NCBI GenBank assembly: GCA_030248215.1
Contig: JASANG010002439.1
Location: 112,115 to 176,114 of the forward strand
DNA: 64,000 bases
Direction of reading: 5' to 3'
Source: Enoplolaimus lenunculus
Taxonomy: Eukaryota; Nematoda; Enoplea; Enoplida; Thoracostomopsidae
A model generated the notes under the pieces. That model was not told where the DNA came from. It saw nothing but the letters and a program-made list of their open reading frames with translations, and did no database searches. How positions within the stretch are numbered: position 1 is the first letter of the stretch; each line of letters begins with the position of its first letter. The position numbers and the translations under genes are program-made. This document shows positions 38,501 through 49,582 of the stretch, in pieces.

Positions 38501-40608
38501 TCCCAATCTGGGGAGTTTAATTGACCGAATGCATTCATTTTCATGTGTTAACATTTTGGTATACTTTTAGATGCACATTTTTAGAGATCATATGGATATT
38601 GCACGTTTGCGATGATATCGGCATGACGACAAATCGTCGCCCGGCAACCTGTAATCCGAAATTTCATTGACTCGACAATTCTTCGCCCATCATTATACTT
38701 ATGCTTAGGCGTATGCTTGGCATTATGCTTTGATTTATTCATAGGTTTTAGGACACTGTTGGCTGACAAGCTGTAGGAACACGAATTGCCGTAAATTCGT
38801 TGTCGTCGATCCCCCAAAAGCGAGACGAGTTCGAGCTAAAACGCAACGCGCGCTGGTACGTTTTATACCATGGGTTAACGAGGATGTTTGATTTGTTACA
38901 ATCAACTGTGTTAAACTGCTAAAAGAAGTAGTTTGTGTTTACAATTCTAATGCCAGCGAAAATAATCCGAGGATAAATCGTACCAGTCTTTGTTCGTCAA
39001 AATTAAAATTTACCAAATCAGCATCAAATATTGAACAATCCGGTCCGAGAGCATCCAGTTTACGGTGCAAATTCGCCGACGGATGAAGCCGATGCGGATT
39101 ATAGTACGGCCGCCATCCTGATAAAATGGCCGATAACGCTAGCGAATTTGGTCCGTTACCTGAAACACCGGGAAAAATGGTATGATTTTGAAAATTAATT
39201 GCACGATTTGACGTTCGAATGGCTCGCGTTTGATTGGTTTCTCACAATGCCGTTGTTGAGTTGGTTGCGGCACCGCAACCGCGAACACTGTTGGTCACGT
39301 GTGCAATTCCTAGTTAAACCATAGGTGTGGGCATAAGTTAAAAAGTGTGTAGTCCAAGTAATTAGAATTGGATTTAAAAATAAGTAACAGTCCCCTCTGC
39401 GTGGACATGTGAAATAATTATTAACCCTTGTTGGTCAGTTTCCATGACCGATTTGGACATCAATTTAGCGTCAGTAGGTTTGTTCATTAACTGGACGAAC
39501 ACACTGAAAACGTTTAACCAAGAATTGACGACACTCAGACATATAAGTACACAGCTATTTGGTTTTTGCATGGTACAAAATGGATACCATCACTCGTTGT
39601 GTATTCGATAAACTCCACCCTACGTTCAGAAGTAAAGGGCGCCGACGATATAGCATGCTTAGCACGATTTACATATATATAGAACAGTTTTGTTTTCGAA
39701 CGATAAAACGAAAGCATGCAGATTGCCATGAAAACACAGAGTACAATCTGTGTTCACGACAAAAATTTACACCCCTCCTCGTTTAGATGACGTGGAGTGA
39801 TCAAAAACGCAACACGCGCTGGATACATTCTTTACTTACAACAGCACGATCGGCTTCTGATTCTGATGTATACTTCATATGATGGTTTTATTTGTAAAAT
39901 ATAGCATTTCACCTAACATCTACTGAGTAAAGCTTCATTCACACGTGTAAGTTTTTGCAGCGAGAACTCGCAGCTGCAACTTGCACGAAATACTTGCAGC
40001 TGCAAGTATTCCGATTGACCAATCAAACTGCAGAGGCAAGAAATTCCAGCGACTTGCAGCTGCATTCACAGGTGAGAATTAAATTCAATAGCATGAATTC
40101 CAGTGAATAATTTGCAGCTGCAACAGCTTCAAAGCTGCTTTGTGACAAGACTTGCGCATGCAAGTTGTACGTGCATGTTTTTGCAGCAAAAACTTGCATG
40201 TGTAAATAGGGCTTTAAGACTTTTTGAAATTGATATTAGTAACAAATCAGCAATCCAATTGAAGCCTAATTTAACAAGTTTTCGGACACAAATTCCTTAG
40301 GAGAAAACAAATGACTATTGTGCTTTAGCTTTACCAATAATAACAGTATCGGTACAAAATACTTTCGTATTTTCTGATTCGGCCGAATTTGAGGGAATGT
40401 TAAGTATTTTTTCAATGACACCATCGAGATTGTTGTTGTTGTTGTTTTTGTTGTTGTTTTTGTTGCTGTTTTTGTTGTTGTTGTTTTTGCTGTTGTTGTT
40501 GTTGTTGTTGTTGATTTTGTTGTTGCTGTTGTTATTTCCTTCACTGATATCTTTGTTATTGAAGTAATTTGCACGCGTTGTCCACTGTTTGCCAGTGCAT
40601 TGATACAT
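32271..40608 (-). CDS. OSGIN-like: OSGIN-like FAD/NAD(P)-binding protein (6 exons, about 1,211 aa)
   Basis: Exons on the minus strand: 40608-40335, 39159-39014, 38005-37918, 36611-36514, 35983-35871, 35187-32271; all phases agree and the stop is TGA at 32271. Junctions rebuild family motifs: TDTVIIGNGPNSLALSAIL (nucleotide-binding loop, residues 86-103), DLADGLEGRSTNAISLLYD (about 142-160), VPHVVIGRGKEGGSWQ (187-202), YYEFYADYVGLRP, VVLATGTPYPRTIG, PVLVVGAGLSAADAIVYLLS (second dinucleotide-binding loop, about 841-860) and, near the C-terminus, IGPLIGDNFVRYGVGGA. OSGIN1/2 proteins are stress-linked growth regulators related to flavin monooxygenases; enzymatic activity is uncertain even for known members. 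Vertebrate forms are about 500-560 aa; here asparagine runs and a long low-complexity insert between the two binding folds double the length. Catalytic state and expression are unknown. Confidence 0.88.
32437..32533. repeat. Coding trinucleotide repeat (poly-Asn) in the OSGIN-like gene
   Basis: TTA then GTT triplets (AAT/AAC Asn codons on the minus strand), about 32 codons, near residues 1125-1157. A switch from pure AAT to pure AAC codons shows two separate expansions. Similar tracts: 34785-34865 in the same exon and 40429-40525 in exon 1. Confidence 0.9.
35263..35540. mobile_element. MITE, GCCCTATTCACACGTGCAAG family, in OSGIN-like intron 5
   Basis: Ends GCCTTTTTCACGCGTAC and CTTGCACGTGTGAATAC, with AGCTGCAAG palindromes inside. 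It starts about 75 bases from the acceptor of the last exon. Confidence 0.75.
36095..36200. repeat. Half copy of the TACACTGCA MITE
   Basis: CACTCTGGCGG, then GAGTCAATCTGACTCACC and TTTTTTGCAGTGTA match the right half of the family. Intron 4 of the OSGIN-like gene. Confidence 0.6.
36681..36999. mobile_element. MITE, CCAAGAGTGGATAA family
   Basis: Left end AAGCAAGAGTGGATAACCGC and right end GTATCATGCACTCTTGG, TA-flanked; the inside aligns well with 21713-22033 (AACTGGGCGTATTCTGTGTAG and CGGTGGTACATTTTGTACC). Intron 3 of the OSGIN-like gene, 70 bases upstream of exon 4. Confidence 0.75.
37000..37917. other. OSGIN-like intron 3, remainder
   Basis: A weak CTTAGG-like remnant at 37415-37475 and CCTAAACC at 37505; otherwise AT-rich with nothing that I can name. 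Confidence 0.35.
38006..39013. other. OSGIN-like intron 2
   Basis: A GC-rich patch at 38280-38360 with GCGGG(T/C) motifs, a short CTTAGG-like run at 38698-38730, and a GCTAAAACGCAACGCGCGCTGG block at 38836 related to the inner part of the CCAAGAGTGGATAA element. No exon seen. Confidence 0.35.
39160..39930. other. OSGIN-like intron 1, distal part
   Basis: GCATGGTACAAAATGGATAC at 39568 and AAAAACGCAACACGCGCTGG at 39802 are fragments of the CCAAGAGTGGATAA family in opposite orientation, about 200 bp apart. No gene inside. Confidence 0.35.
39931..40216. mobile_element. MITE, GCCCTATTCACACGTGCAAG family, in OSGIN-like intron 1
   Basis: Ends AGCTTCATTCACACGTG and TGCATGTGTAAATAGGGC. It stops about 120 bases from the donor of exon 1. 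Confidence 0.75.
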
Positions 40609-40717
40609 TGTAGAATTACATAAGTAATCGTTTAGGCATAACCACTAGTATGCTGCAATCATCGATATTTTTGCATTCATGTTAGAACAAACTGCCCCCT
40701 TCTTTTTTGGCCGTACA

Positions 40718-41206
40718 CTTATCTCCCCATCCCGCGTTTGCCAAAAAAATGGTTCGATTTTGAAAAGTTTTGCATATTTGAGCTTCTCATGACCTTCCCT
40801 GATCATTTGTCGACCAAATTTAAAATTTTGAAAATAACAAATTATACCCCGTTCGATGCAGCTTGTGGGGCTGAGTTGAATGGCGTTAAATTTTTTGCAA
40901 TCAGACGACTGGTTACAGAATTGTGTTCATATAATTGATTTGGCAAAGACCTAAATCGTTGACAGCCCTCCAATCTGATTGCAAAAAATTTCACGCAATT
41001 CGACTCAGATCCGCAAGCTGCAACGCATGGTATATAATTTGTCAAACTTTTTGACAAAAATTTTTTGGGTCCCACGGTAGACCTTGAGACCTTAAAAACA
41101 AATTTTTCAAAAATTCAAATTTAGGCGTTGAATGAGCAGGGAGAAGTTTAAATAGGCAAGAATTTTCATAAACCGTTTTTGGTTAAACGCGGGCAGGGGG
41201 ATAATG
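40718..41206. mobile_element. Non-autonomous transposon with long imperfect inverted ends
   Basis: Left end CTTATCTCCCCATCCCGCGT and right end (reverse) CATTATCCCCCTGCCCGCGT extend as inverted repeats for about 150 bases each. Partial copy at 11275-11700. It lies 110 bases upstream of the OSGIN-like start codon, so it may contribute to its promoter region. Confidence 0.65.
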
Positions 41207-41506
41207 AAAAAGATCCGGAAAATTTTCGTGTTCCCGTAGAAAGGTTTCGGGGCATGCTTGTAGTAATTCATCGAAAACCCTTGTATGCCCTTAAAAATTT
41301 TAGCCCCTCAGGAAGGTGAGCTGACTACGTAGATAACCCCCACCAGACCGCTGCCAATCTTGAATAAAACCAACAGGCACTTGCAACACTTTACACCACA
41401 TTTAGGTTAACACTCAAAATTGGGTAAAACTTTTCCTAAACCTAAACGTAAGCCAAAACCTGACCTTATCCAAGAAAGTGTACAAGAACCGAACAGCAGC
41501 AACAGT

Positions 41507-41691
41507 GGCCCATGTTACTTTAAGGGGCGTCCAGGTTTCTGGTGGACCAATAAAATAGTAGGATTAGAATCAAGATTACATTTTTTGTGCTTAAGCTTAG
41601 GCTTAGGAACTCATTTTTGCAACGCTTAGGCTTAGGTTTAGGCTTAGGAATACGCTTAGCCTACCGTTACGCCCTTAAAGTAATATTGGCC
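41507..41691. mobile_element. hAT-like MITE, GGCCMATGTTAC subfamily
   Basis: Ends GGCCCATGTTACTTTAAGGG and CCCTTAAAGTAATATTGGCC; flanks GCAACAGT (41499-41506) and GCAGCAGT (41692-41699) differ at one of eight. The core has CTTAGG hexamers. This subfamily links the small MITEs to the 1.46-kb element at 53283. Confidence 0.85.
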
Positions 41692-41789
41692 GCAGCAGTG
41701 GTGAAATAATGTTATTTGTTTTTAATGACAATTTACCACTCCCTCCAACACCAGATACTATCAAACAAACGTTTGAATAACATTTCAGT

Positions 41790-42075
41790 TTTTTTGGTCT
41801 CAGAGGTACAGTACACGTAGCACCTTGGTACCAAGCGAAAAATTATATCAAATTAAAATAGACAGACGTACAACAATAAAACTGTACAGGAAAAATACAA
41901 CAAAAAATAGCCGAAAGCATAATAACCAACGTCACAGAGCTGGCACGAAATGCCCAATTAAACGTCATCAAATTGGTTTACAACAGCAACAACAATTTTT
42001 ACTCTACAGCAAACTAAATCATGATTTTAGTCGTCCAAATTACAGTACTGTGGGCTGTCCAGCAGAGGCGGATCT
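41790..42075 (+). other. Orphan coding-like block
   Basis: After a strong pyrimidine-rich acceptor (TTTTTTTGGTCTCAG, ending at about 41802) an open frame of about 95 codons runs to 42094. It is rich in Lys, Arg, Thr and Gln, and its last codons lie in the repeat starting at 42062. No domain and no upstream exon recognised. It could be a terminal exon of an unseen gene or chance. Confidence 0.25.
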
Positions 42076-42345
42076 AAAAACTTCTGACGGATGACAGGCT
42101 GGCTGGCAAATGTTTATGAAACTCAAAAATTGTAATGTAGGAGAAACCTTGTTATTTTATCACCAAAAATTTCTAAGGAGAAAAAGATGTAATGTTTTAT
42201 TGTAAAAAAATTTCTGACAGTAGAAATAGTATTTTATTTTTTATAAAAAAACTTCTGAGGGAGAAAATTGCAAGATAGGGATTTTCGGCACAAAAAATGT
42301 TGACGGGGGGCGTACGCTACCCCGCACCCATCTTGATCCGCTAGT
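42062..42345. repeat. Element with GGCGGATC ends
   Basis: AGAGGCGGATCTAAAAACTT at the left and CATCTTGATCCGCTAGTG at the right are inverted; AAATTTCTGA-type blocks repeat inside. Confidence 0.55.
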
Positions 42346-42537
42346 GCATTCCAGCTTTATTGCCATTTAAAACACGTGACAACGTTTTGATTTTATGATT
42401 TTTCAATATATCCAAAAGCTTTGAGCTCGACCGAGAGAGGACTTGACCTGTAACACCGGGCCCTGTACTTTATGGTATCCAGTTAAAACCCTCCACACAG
42501 AAATAAAATATTGATCAGGCTGAGCATTGAGGTAAAA

Positions 42538-42812
42538 CGGCCAGTGGCCGATTCAAGATTTTGTGGTGGGAGGGAATACTTTCCGTATTCCAAAATTTTG
42601 CAGTTTTAAATCTCAGTTTGTAGCAAATTGTTCAATATTTTAAGATTGGCCAATTAAGACAGTTCGTGTTATAACCTCACCATATCTTTCTTTGATCTAT
42701 TTGGCTAGAAAACACATTATCAGCTTAAGAAAAGCCATCATTTGCATCGGCAAAATTTTCAGCACGACTGAACCGGTGCGGGAATACACCCCATCCTGAA
42801 TCCGCCAATGAG
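42538..42812. repeat. Element with GGCGGATTCA ends
   Basis: AGTGGCCGATTCAAGATTTT at the left and CCATCCTGAATCCGCCAATG at the right are inverted ends. Confidence 0.55.
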
Positions 42813-42899
42813 GACAACTATTCAACAATGCTGATGGATGCAAGGATTTCAACCGCTTCAGTAATGACGTATCCACACCAGTAACCAGCTCATCTTGCT

Positions 42900-43700
42900 G
42901 GATGGGAAGTAATAAAAATTTTTCCGGAGTGGCATACAAGGGATTTTGTTGACTTACAAGCAGAATTGTTAGTTTGTTGGGGTTGGGGGCATAATTTTTC
43001 CGTGAGGTGGGGGCTAAAATTTTTTCCGGAGTGGCATACAAGAGTTTTCGTTGACTTACAAACAAGGTTGACAGTTTTCTAGGGGGGAGCAAGCAAAATT
43101 TTTCGGGACGAAGGGGGGGGCTAAAAATTTATCCGGAGTGGCATACAAGGGTTTTCGTTCACTTACAAGTACAAGCAAGGTTAACAGTTTTCTGTGGGGG
43201 TGGGTGGGATGGGCGGGCAAAGTTTTTCCGGGAGGTAGGGGGGCTAGACATTTTTCCGGAGGGAGGCTGAGACCCCGTGGCCCCATTTCGGTAATGGCCC
43301 GAGCGCAACGTAAAATCCATCATTTTTCCTGTTTATAAGCAGAAAAATCTGGCATATGTTCAAAAAGTTGCTAATGTGATTAATATAAACATCCGGTGCT
43401 ATTCTTGTCATCAGTTGCAATAGATATGACACTAGTAGAACCTACACGTTTCCTAAATAAACTTTTCCCGTTTAGGCGTTTAGTAACAGAGACGAAATTC
43501 TCCGTGATGCAGCAGCAGGGGATAGCAGAGGTGCACCCGGACGCGTAGCCAAGGACGAGACACAGGAGCGCCTGAGCCGCCAGTGTAAAAATTTTGGGCC
43601 CCTAGAAAATTTTTAACCTTGCTTGTGAGTCATTGAAAACCCTTGTATGACCATCCTGAAAAATATTTTTTCGCCTGTCTACAAAGGGTGAGCTGGCTTG
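42900..43700. repeat. Cluster of CCCGTAGCC G-rich repeat fragments
   Basis: Three successive blocks of TTTTCCGGAGTGGCATACAA, each followed by TTTTCGTTGACTTACAA and a G tract (42915, 43030, 43130), read as a local amplification; another fragment is at 43580-43700. Frames across it encode repeats only. Confidence 0.6.
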
Positions 43701-45440
43701 TCCTTATCATTATTTAAATAACAAAATTTTGCATGACATAGAATGGGACATAATATGAAAAATAGCAAGGTTCCTGCCTTATGAAAAAATTAAAATTATA
43801 TATGAGTCCCTCACTGGTTTGGCTGGCGAGGTTTTTTTCCACCATCATATAATGTCCCGGACTACGTGGATGCCCTCTTTAATGGATCTGCTGCTGCGCT
43901 GCTGGAAATTTTATTTCATCAAAAAATTATTCCTTTTGGCTTTTTTGGCAGGGAGGCGGCTTAATCGACTGCTTGTGGTCTTTTCCGTTATCGCCCGCCC
44001 CCTGGATGGCGTATGCTGAACAATCATTCAATTTTGATAAATTTTAAAAATAACATTTTTTGTCCCAACTGGAGACAATGACCCCTCGAAAAAAATCGTC
44101 GATTTTTTTAAATTAAAATTTTAATTTTGAATCAAAGGAGGTTACGAGATATTCTCAAACACGCACAAAAATGTTCACAATTGAACCATTTTTATGCGAA
44201 CGTAAGTTGGGGGGGCGGCAATAACCGAACGAGCGAGCAGATCCATTGTTCCTAAACTTTATTAAAAACTAAAACCGAAAACTATTTACAAAATAAAAAA
44301 TCTGAAAATTATTTACTAAATAAAAAAATGTTTACACAACAGCTTAATATGATATTTTTAAGAGCCGGATGTTTGCGTAGTTACAAGAGTTTTATTATAC
44401 ACGTTCACGTATTTTAAACTTGATACTATACAATATTTTGTAGAAGAGCGCAATCTAATGCTATAGAAGATAAAGCTTATATAGTATTTCAACGCAGAAA
44501 GTGCTCTGAAACACGGGTAACCCCCACGGTGCCACCGGATATACGGTTCGGGTTTAATAAACCTACTGGATACCGGATATTTACGGTTGCGGTGCCGAAT
44601 ATCATAAAACTGATTTTTACAACTGAGCATCTTTAACATCTTGCTGCGATTACATTACTGGGCAAGTCAAGAAGTTCAAGTGTTGATACGTTTCCGCTAC
44701 TATTAACTTATGTAAGCGAGCGTGAGTTAGGCGTATTTTTGCGCAATTATGAACTTTATAACAGACGAAAATCTTAAGCTCTTAAGCACGCTCAAAGTAC
44801 AGCGAAAAAATAAATTATTTTAACATATACAATATCCGGTATCCGGTTCCTGTTCCGGTAAAAAATTCAACATCCGTACCCGGTTCCAGTAAATTGATAT
44901 CCGGTCGCACGCTGGTAGTCCCTCTAATCCGGATCCATTACTGACACCAAACGACACTGCCTTATTAGATCATCGGTACTTGTTCCGTCCACATAAGGTC
45001 TCCACGCACATAATGAATCTAAGCCTAAGCCTGTGAATAAGCGTACACTTTACTTAGAACGATTCCTAAGCTCAAATCTAAACCTGAGCTTGAGAATAAG
45101 CATGTGATAATAATGTAATAATATAAACCCTGTGTGGAAACTCTCGCCGACTATAAAATTAACCGTTAGTGTGTGTGGGGCGAGGCGAGTAAGTAAGTAC
45201 CGAATAATCGTGTACGCATTGCGAGTTCACTTTTAACCAATATTTTAATGGTTCTTTGCATTTGCCAGCTACCCCCATCCAAAAATTTAAATCGCACGTT
45301 GATATGCATTGCTAATATGTAATATACTTTGCAAACAGATACTGTTTGAAGATTTAACAATGAATACAACTTAGCGACTGGTACAAAATGTCAGCTTTGT
45401 TTCATAAAATGAATCTAGACTAAGAGACCCGTAATTAGCT
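43700..45440. other. Intergenic DNA with scattered CCGG and CCTAAG remnants
   Basis: CCGGATA/CCGGTT clusters at 44520-44600 and 44825-44905 belong to the CCGG repeat family; a weak CCTAAG patch lies at 45010-45090. No gene seen. Confidence 0.4.
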
Positions 45441-45610
45441 CATCTTGCGATAGAGGGCTAAAAAAACTATTCAGGAAGAGCATACATTTGTTATCGTTGA
45501 CTTAACAGCAAGGTTTTAAAAAAATTTCTACGGGGGCAAAGGTTTTCGACGGGGAACTAAGTCCCCCTGCCCCCTTGCCTACAAACCCGACACTAGTTGT
45601 AAAACGGCGA
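45440..45610. repeat. CCCGTAGCC G-rich repeat, copy
   Basis: TAGCTCATCTTGCGATAGAG, then CAGCAAGGTTTTAAAAAAATT and CCCCCTGCCCCCTTGCCTAC. Confidence 0.55.
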
Positions 45611-45997
45611 TGGATTTAGGATTATTTACAAATGGATGACATTAGAAAGTCAAAGAATACAATCAGGGGCATACACAAGACGGTGGGGATATATACCCCC
45701 AAATATTTGGTAAGACTCGAAAAAAGCATCGTTACATGCTGTAGACTAGGCTACTACAGAGGTCAAAAAATTAACATTTCGGGGCCGTAGCCAGTGGGAG
45801 ACAGGGGTGACTCAACTCAGCCGCCCTAAACAATTTGGTCCCAAGAAGAAAATTTTTGCTCAACTTAATATTATTTAGACGACCCTAACGGTCGCGCTAA
45901 AATGGTTTTTCTGTCGGGTTATGTTCACAGCAAGTGTATGTAAATCACAGATTGCGATTCATGTGCACATATACCGGAATATGAAGTTGTTGCAATC

Positions 45998-46069
45998 GAC
46001 CATATGGCGTAGTGGCAGCATGTTTGACTCGAGTGCAAGAGGGTCGAGGTTCGATTCCCGGCGTGGTCC
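45998..46069 (+). ncRNA. tRNA-like sequence, probably a pseudo-tRNA or SINE head
   Basis: It contains good internal polymerase III promoter boxes: A box TGGCGTAGTGG and B box GGTTCGATTCC. The acceptor arms GACCAT and GTGGTC pair. An anticodon-like CGA would mean serine, but the T stem and anticodon stem have mismatches, so it is not a sound tRNA. It may be a young tRNA-derived SINE head. Confidence 0.5.
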
Positions 46070-46230
46070 TCAACTTTGTTAAAAACATCGATGCGTACCG
46101 TGTAGTTCCAACAATGCCTCCCCCGTAGCAAATACTTCACCGGCACGTTCAATCTTATGCAAGCGATAGAAACGTGTGAATTTTGACTGATTATACAATA
46201 TATTGAAAACATTTCAAAACATCACTTTAA

Positions 46231-46374
46231 CGTAGTAATTTTCCAATCGCCACTAGGCGTACCATTGGAGAGAAAGGCCGAATGCAATGAAGGTCACTTA
46301 GTTAAAACGACTTCATTGCACTGGGCCATTCTCTCCATTGGTACGCCCACTGCCCATTGGAAAATTACTAAGGC
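46231..46374. repeat. 140-bp near-perfect hairpin element
   Basis: AGTAATTTTCCAATCGCCAC at the left is matched by TTGGAAAATTACT at the right; arms of about 60 bases also include GTACCATTGGAGAGAA and TTCTCTCCATTGGTAC. No coding. Confidence 0.8.
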
Positions 46375-46608
46375 CCTATTGACACGCGCAAGTTTTTGCT
46401 GCGATACCTTGTAGCTGCAACTTGCACTTGCAAATATTCTTTAAAAATCAAAGCTGGCAATTTAGTTCACATGTGTGAATAACCATGCAAATTCAATGAA
46501 TTTATTGCATCCGCTTTCTCATTGGCTGATGAAAAAATGTAAGTTCTGCGTGCAATTCGTAGCTGCAAGTTCTCGCAGCAACAACTTGCACGTGTGAATA
46601 GGATTTAA
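46372..46608. mobile_element. MITE, GCCCTATTCACACGTGCAAG family
   Basis: Ends GGCCCTATTGACACGCGCAAG and CTTGCACGTGTGAATAGG. It abuts the hairpin element. Just beyond it (46614-46645) GTTAAAACGACTTCGTTGCAC repeats an inner part of that hairpin. Confidence 0.75.
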
Positions 46609-46719
46609 ATGATGGTCATTTCGTTAAAACGACTTCGTTGCACTCTTCCTGCGTCACAAGCCAAGATAAAGGAGTAGAGTACGGTCACCGAAAAGTATGC
46701 AACAATATTGGCTAATCGG

Positions 46720-47030
46720 TCTAAAGGGGGGAAGATGCGTCTAAAGGAAATGAGTGGCCTGAACGACTGTTTAAACGGGAGAAATTCGTCTAGAAAAATC
46801 ATCTTTCCAAGAAGAAAGATTGGCCAGCCTAAACAAATGTTTGCGAAGGTAAGATCTGTTTACGCAAATCTTTCCAAGAGGAAAGATTAGCCTGGACTGG
46901 ATTGGCGTCCGTGACGAATGTTTCCGGGAGGAATAATCCGTCTAGACAATTTTTCCCAGGAAGAAAGATCGGCCTGGGCTGATCTTTTGGTGAAGAAAAA
47001 ATCCGACGGGGAAAACCGACCGGTTGCACC
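46720..47030. repeat. Degenerate tandem repeat of about 100 bp
   Basis: Three drifting units with TCTTTCCAAGAAGAAAGATT, GGCCTGGACTG and CGTCTAGA motifs. Confidence 0.5.
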
Positions 47031-47171
47031 ATGATAATAAGTTGCTGCAACGACATTGTGGTGTAGTATAGTTTTTGCATACTTACCTTGAATGCGAGAC
47101 GACCGACGTTTAATTGCCGGCGATATGATCCCAATAGTTGGATTGGTCACAGTGGCGGACTATCACACAAA

Positions 47172-47413
47172 AAAGTATTTCTGAATTTATTCAGAAAAAT
47201 ATTTTCTGTGGCATATCTGACATGTTTTTCTGAAATTTAAGACAATTTTTCAAAAACTAACTGCAAAGCGTTTATTTTCTGACTTTATTTCAAAACTTTT
47301 CTGAAATATTTGCTGTTATAACAGAAATACTTTTCAAGTGCAACTTCCTAATCATATTTATTAAGTGTAAGAAATTTTTCTTAAATATCAGAAATATTAT
47401 TTTGAGTGTACGA
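47172..47413. repeat. Possible MITE with ACACAAAAAAGTATTTCTGA ends
   Basis: ACACAAAAAAGTATTTCTGA at the left and TCAGAAATATTATTTTGAGTGT at the right are imperfect inverted ends; inner TTTCTGAAA motifs recur. Confidence 0.5.
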
Positions 47414-47419
47414 TTTCGC

Positions 47420-48185
47420 AGTGTGTGGATTCCAAGATGACTGAACACATCCAAATGACATCTGAAGAAAACTACAATGGATCAAAGAAATAAAACCGGT
47501 CTTATACCTTACTATAGAACCGAACGAAGAGCGAAATATTTATTGATGTTTCGTCTAAGTTTCTAACCACATGCGTACGTTTTACCACTGAAAATGGTTG
47601 AAAAAAACTCGCTAGCGAAGCGAACAAGAAGTTAGACGCAATTTTAGCAAGAACGATACAAATTATATCTTTGCGTGATCTGGTCAGGAAATCCAAACCA
47701 TAGATTCTTACGATCCGGCCTTGACTACGTAGGTATCGCCTAGCTACCCTGTGTTTTTGGGGAAGTATACACACAAAGGCCGACAGCCATTTCTGTTAAA
47801 TCAAAATATACTCTGTTATATTAATAATGGGTCTATAGTGAACGCAAAAAAAACTAATAAAACACTGAACGTAATACAATACTTAGTTGACGGTGAGGTT
47901 TTTACCCGGACAATACCAGTGTGACACTTGACAGCTGTGCTCTGGTGCCTTCCTGTCGGATCCACGCAAAGGTGTAAGTGAGTAACGATTTTTTACCCCC
48001 TCTTGTTGCGGTTTACCAGCATAAGTTTTATTTGTTTACCCACGGGTATGCCCGCGCAAAAGGTCTTTACGCGGTACTTGTCTTTATCCGCGCAAAATTC
48101 CGTTATCGTTACCCGCATTTATCCGACCCTATTTCTTCCGCGCTAAATACCATTGTGTAATTTTACAGTGCACTGATGTTACTCC
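47420..48185. other. Intergenic, nothing firm seen
   Basis: Short unrelated frames only. CCCGCGCAAAAGG/CCGCGCAAAATT patches near 48050-48110 resemble the GCGGG patch at 38280 and may be another repeat. Confidence 0.35.
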
Positions 48186-48189
48186 AGGC

Positions 48190-48710
48190 CTATAGCCAGC
48201 TCATCTTGCTAAGAGGGCACCGAATTCTTTTCACGAGGGGTATACAATGGGTTTCAATGAGTTACAAGCAAGGTTGAAAACTTTCTAAGAGGGCCAAAAC
48301 TTTTCCAGGGGTAACGGAATTCCTGCATAAATTCAATTCCTGTTCCTGTTCTTGCATTTAAAGATGCAGGAACCAGAATTTTTACGTTTTGTGGCAAATT
48401 AATATTTATAATCATTTAAATATTCGAAACTTTGTGTTTGAAAAATTGTTATTTCGAAATGAGTGTGTTTACGATTGTTTTAATTTTGTAAATAAACTGT
48501 ATCTGATTTGTTTTCGTAAAACTTGATTGTGTAAGAGCTCAAAATTTGCTTAAGCCATTGTTTGGGCAAGTTTTCTAAATAGTTCAACAGTAATTCGGTG
48601 ATGAAAATTATTTCAAATTCCGGTTCCTGTTCGTGTTCCAGTTCCTGCAAAGAAATTCAATTCCTTTTCCTGTTCCGGCAAAATTTAGTTCCTGTTGGAA
48701 CAGTGCCTTG
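48190..48710. repeat. G-rich repeat copy followed by GGTTCCTGTTCC repeat
   Basis: 48190-48335 is a CCCGTAGCC-type copy (CCAGCTCATCTTGC, GTTACAAGCAAGGTTGAAAA). 48320-48700 has two facing arms rich in TTCCTGTTCC, a CCGG-family relative. Confidence 0.5.
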
Positions 48711-49582
48711 TGTATACCCGCGTCAAAATTTTCCTACCCGTCCCGCGTTTACACGGCGTGTAACATGCAGCCCTGCCGTAGGTCTGCAGCCTGTCCCCCA
48801 ACAGAAAAGTTTTACCATCGTTTGTAACCTTATTTCAACTGCATTCCCCCTGAAATTATTTAAACCCCTATAGTAGTAGGTTAACTAGGCTGCATTGGTT
48901 ACGGGTTTGCTTGCTTTGAATTAATAAGTATGACTCATAGAATATTTCACTACAAAAATACTCACAGAAACACATCCAAACGAACCAATGAGCGCAGTCA
49001 TATTTCATTTCATGTAAACGCTTTGACGGCTGATTCAAAAATACAAACGAACAGCAGAGGAGTCCGTAGAAAATTACGTTTGCGGGGGTGGTGGCACAGA
49101 ATAATTTTGGAGCGCACCTACAATTGCAATTCAAGATTGTTTTACACTGAGTCAATTTGGCGGGGCACCAGCCAAATTTGAGGGGGGGCACGCCCCCCCC
49201 TGCCTTCCACCGTGAAACACTCCCGTTAAAGTCTCGCCTAACTTTGCATTATCGATACAATACAAACCGACATGACTTTGAGAGACTTTATTATATTCAA
49301 AACGAAACCATTTCGAACTCGGCACAGATAAACCAATTGAAACGACCGTAACAAAACACAACTCAGCTACCAAAAGCAATGCTCAGTCTTGTATCGGAAA
49401 CGCTGCATGGTTTGTTGCGCAGGCGAAACCAGAGTGCGCGGGGGGAGGAAGCCAACAGGTCCATGGGTTCCAACCGTTGCTGTAGAAATTAGTGCAGTTA
49501 ATCAAAAATGCGCCATCAAGAAAATCAGAAATTTACAAGTAATAAACTATTAAAACTCGAAATACGTTTGGTGTGACCCCCC
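48711..49582. other. Intergenic up to the palindrome
   Basis: Contains a G/C-tract fragment at 49155-49200 (GGGGGGGCACGCCCCCCCC). No gene that I can support; small frames are not conserved in character. Confidence 0.35.

Noticed and set aside
41420-41506. A short frame with a gene-like stretch before the MITE at 41507
   Set aside because: No acceptor precedes it in frame, and its first half is a CCTAAACCTAAACG hexamer tract.
45998-46069. A functional serine tRNA gene
   Set aside because: The T stem and anticodon stem have mismatches; only the promoter boxes and acceptor arm are good.
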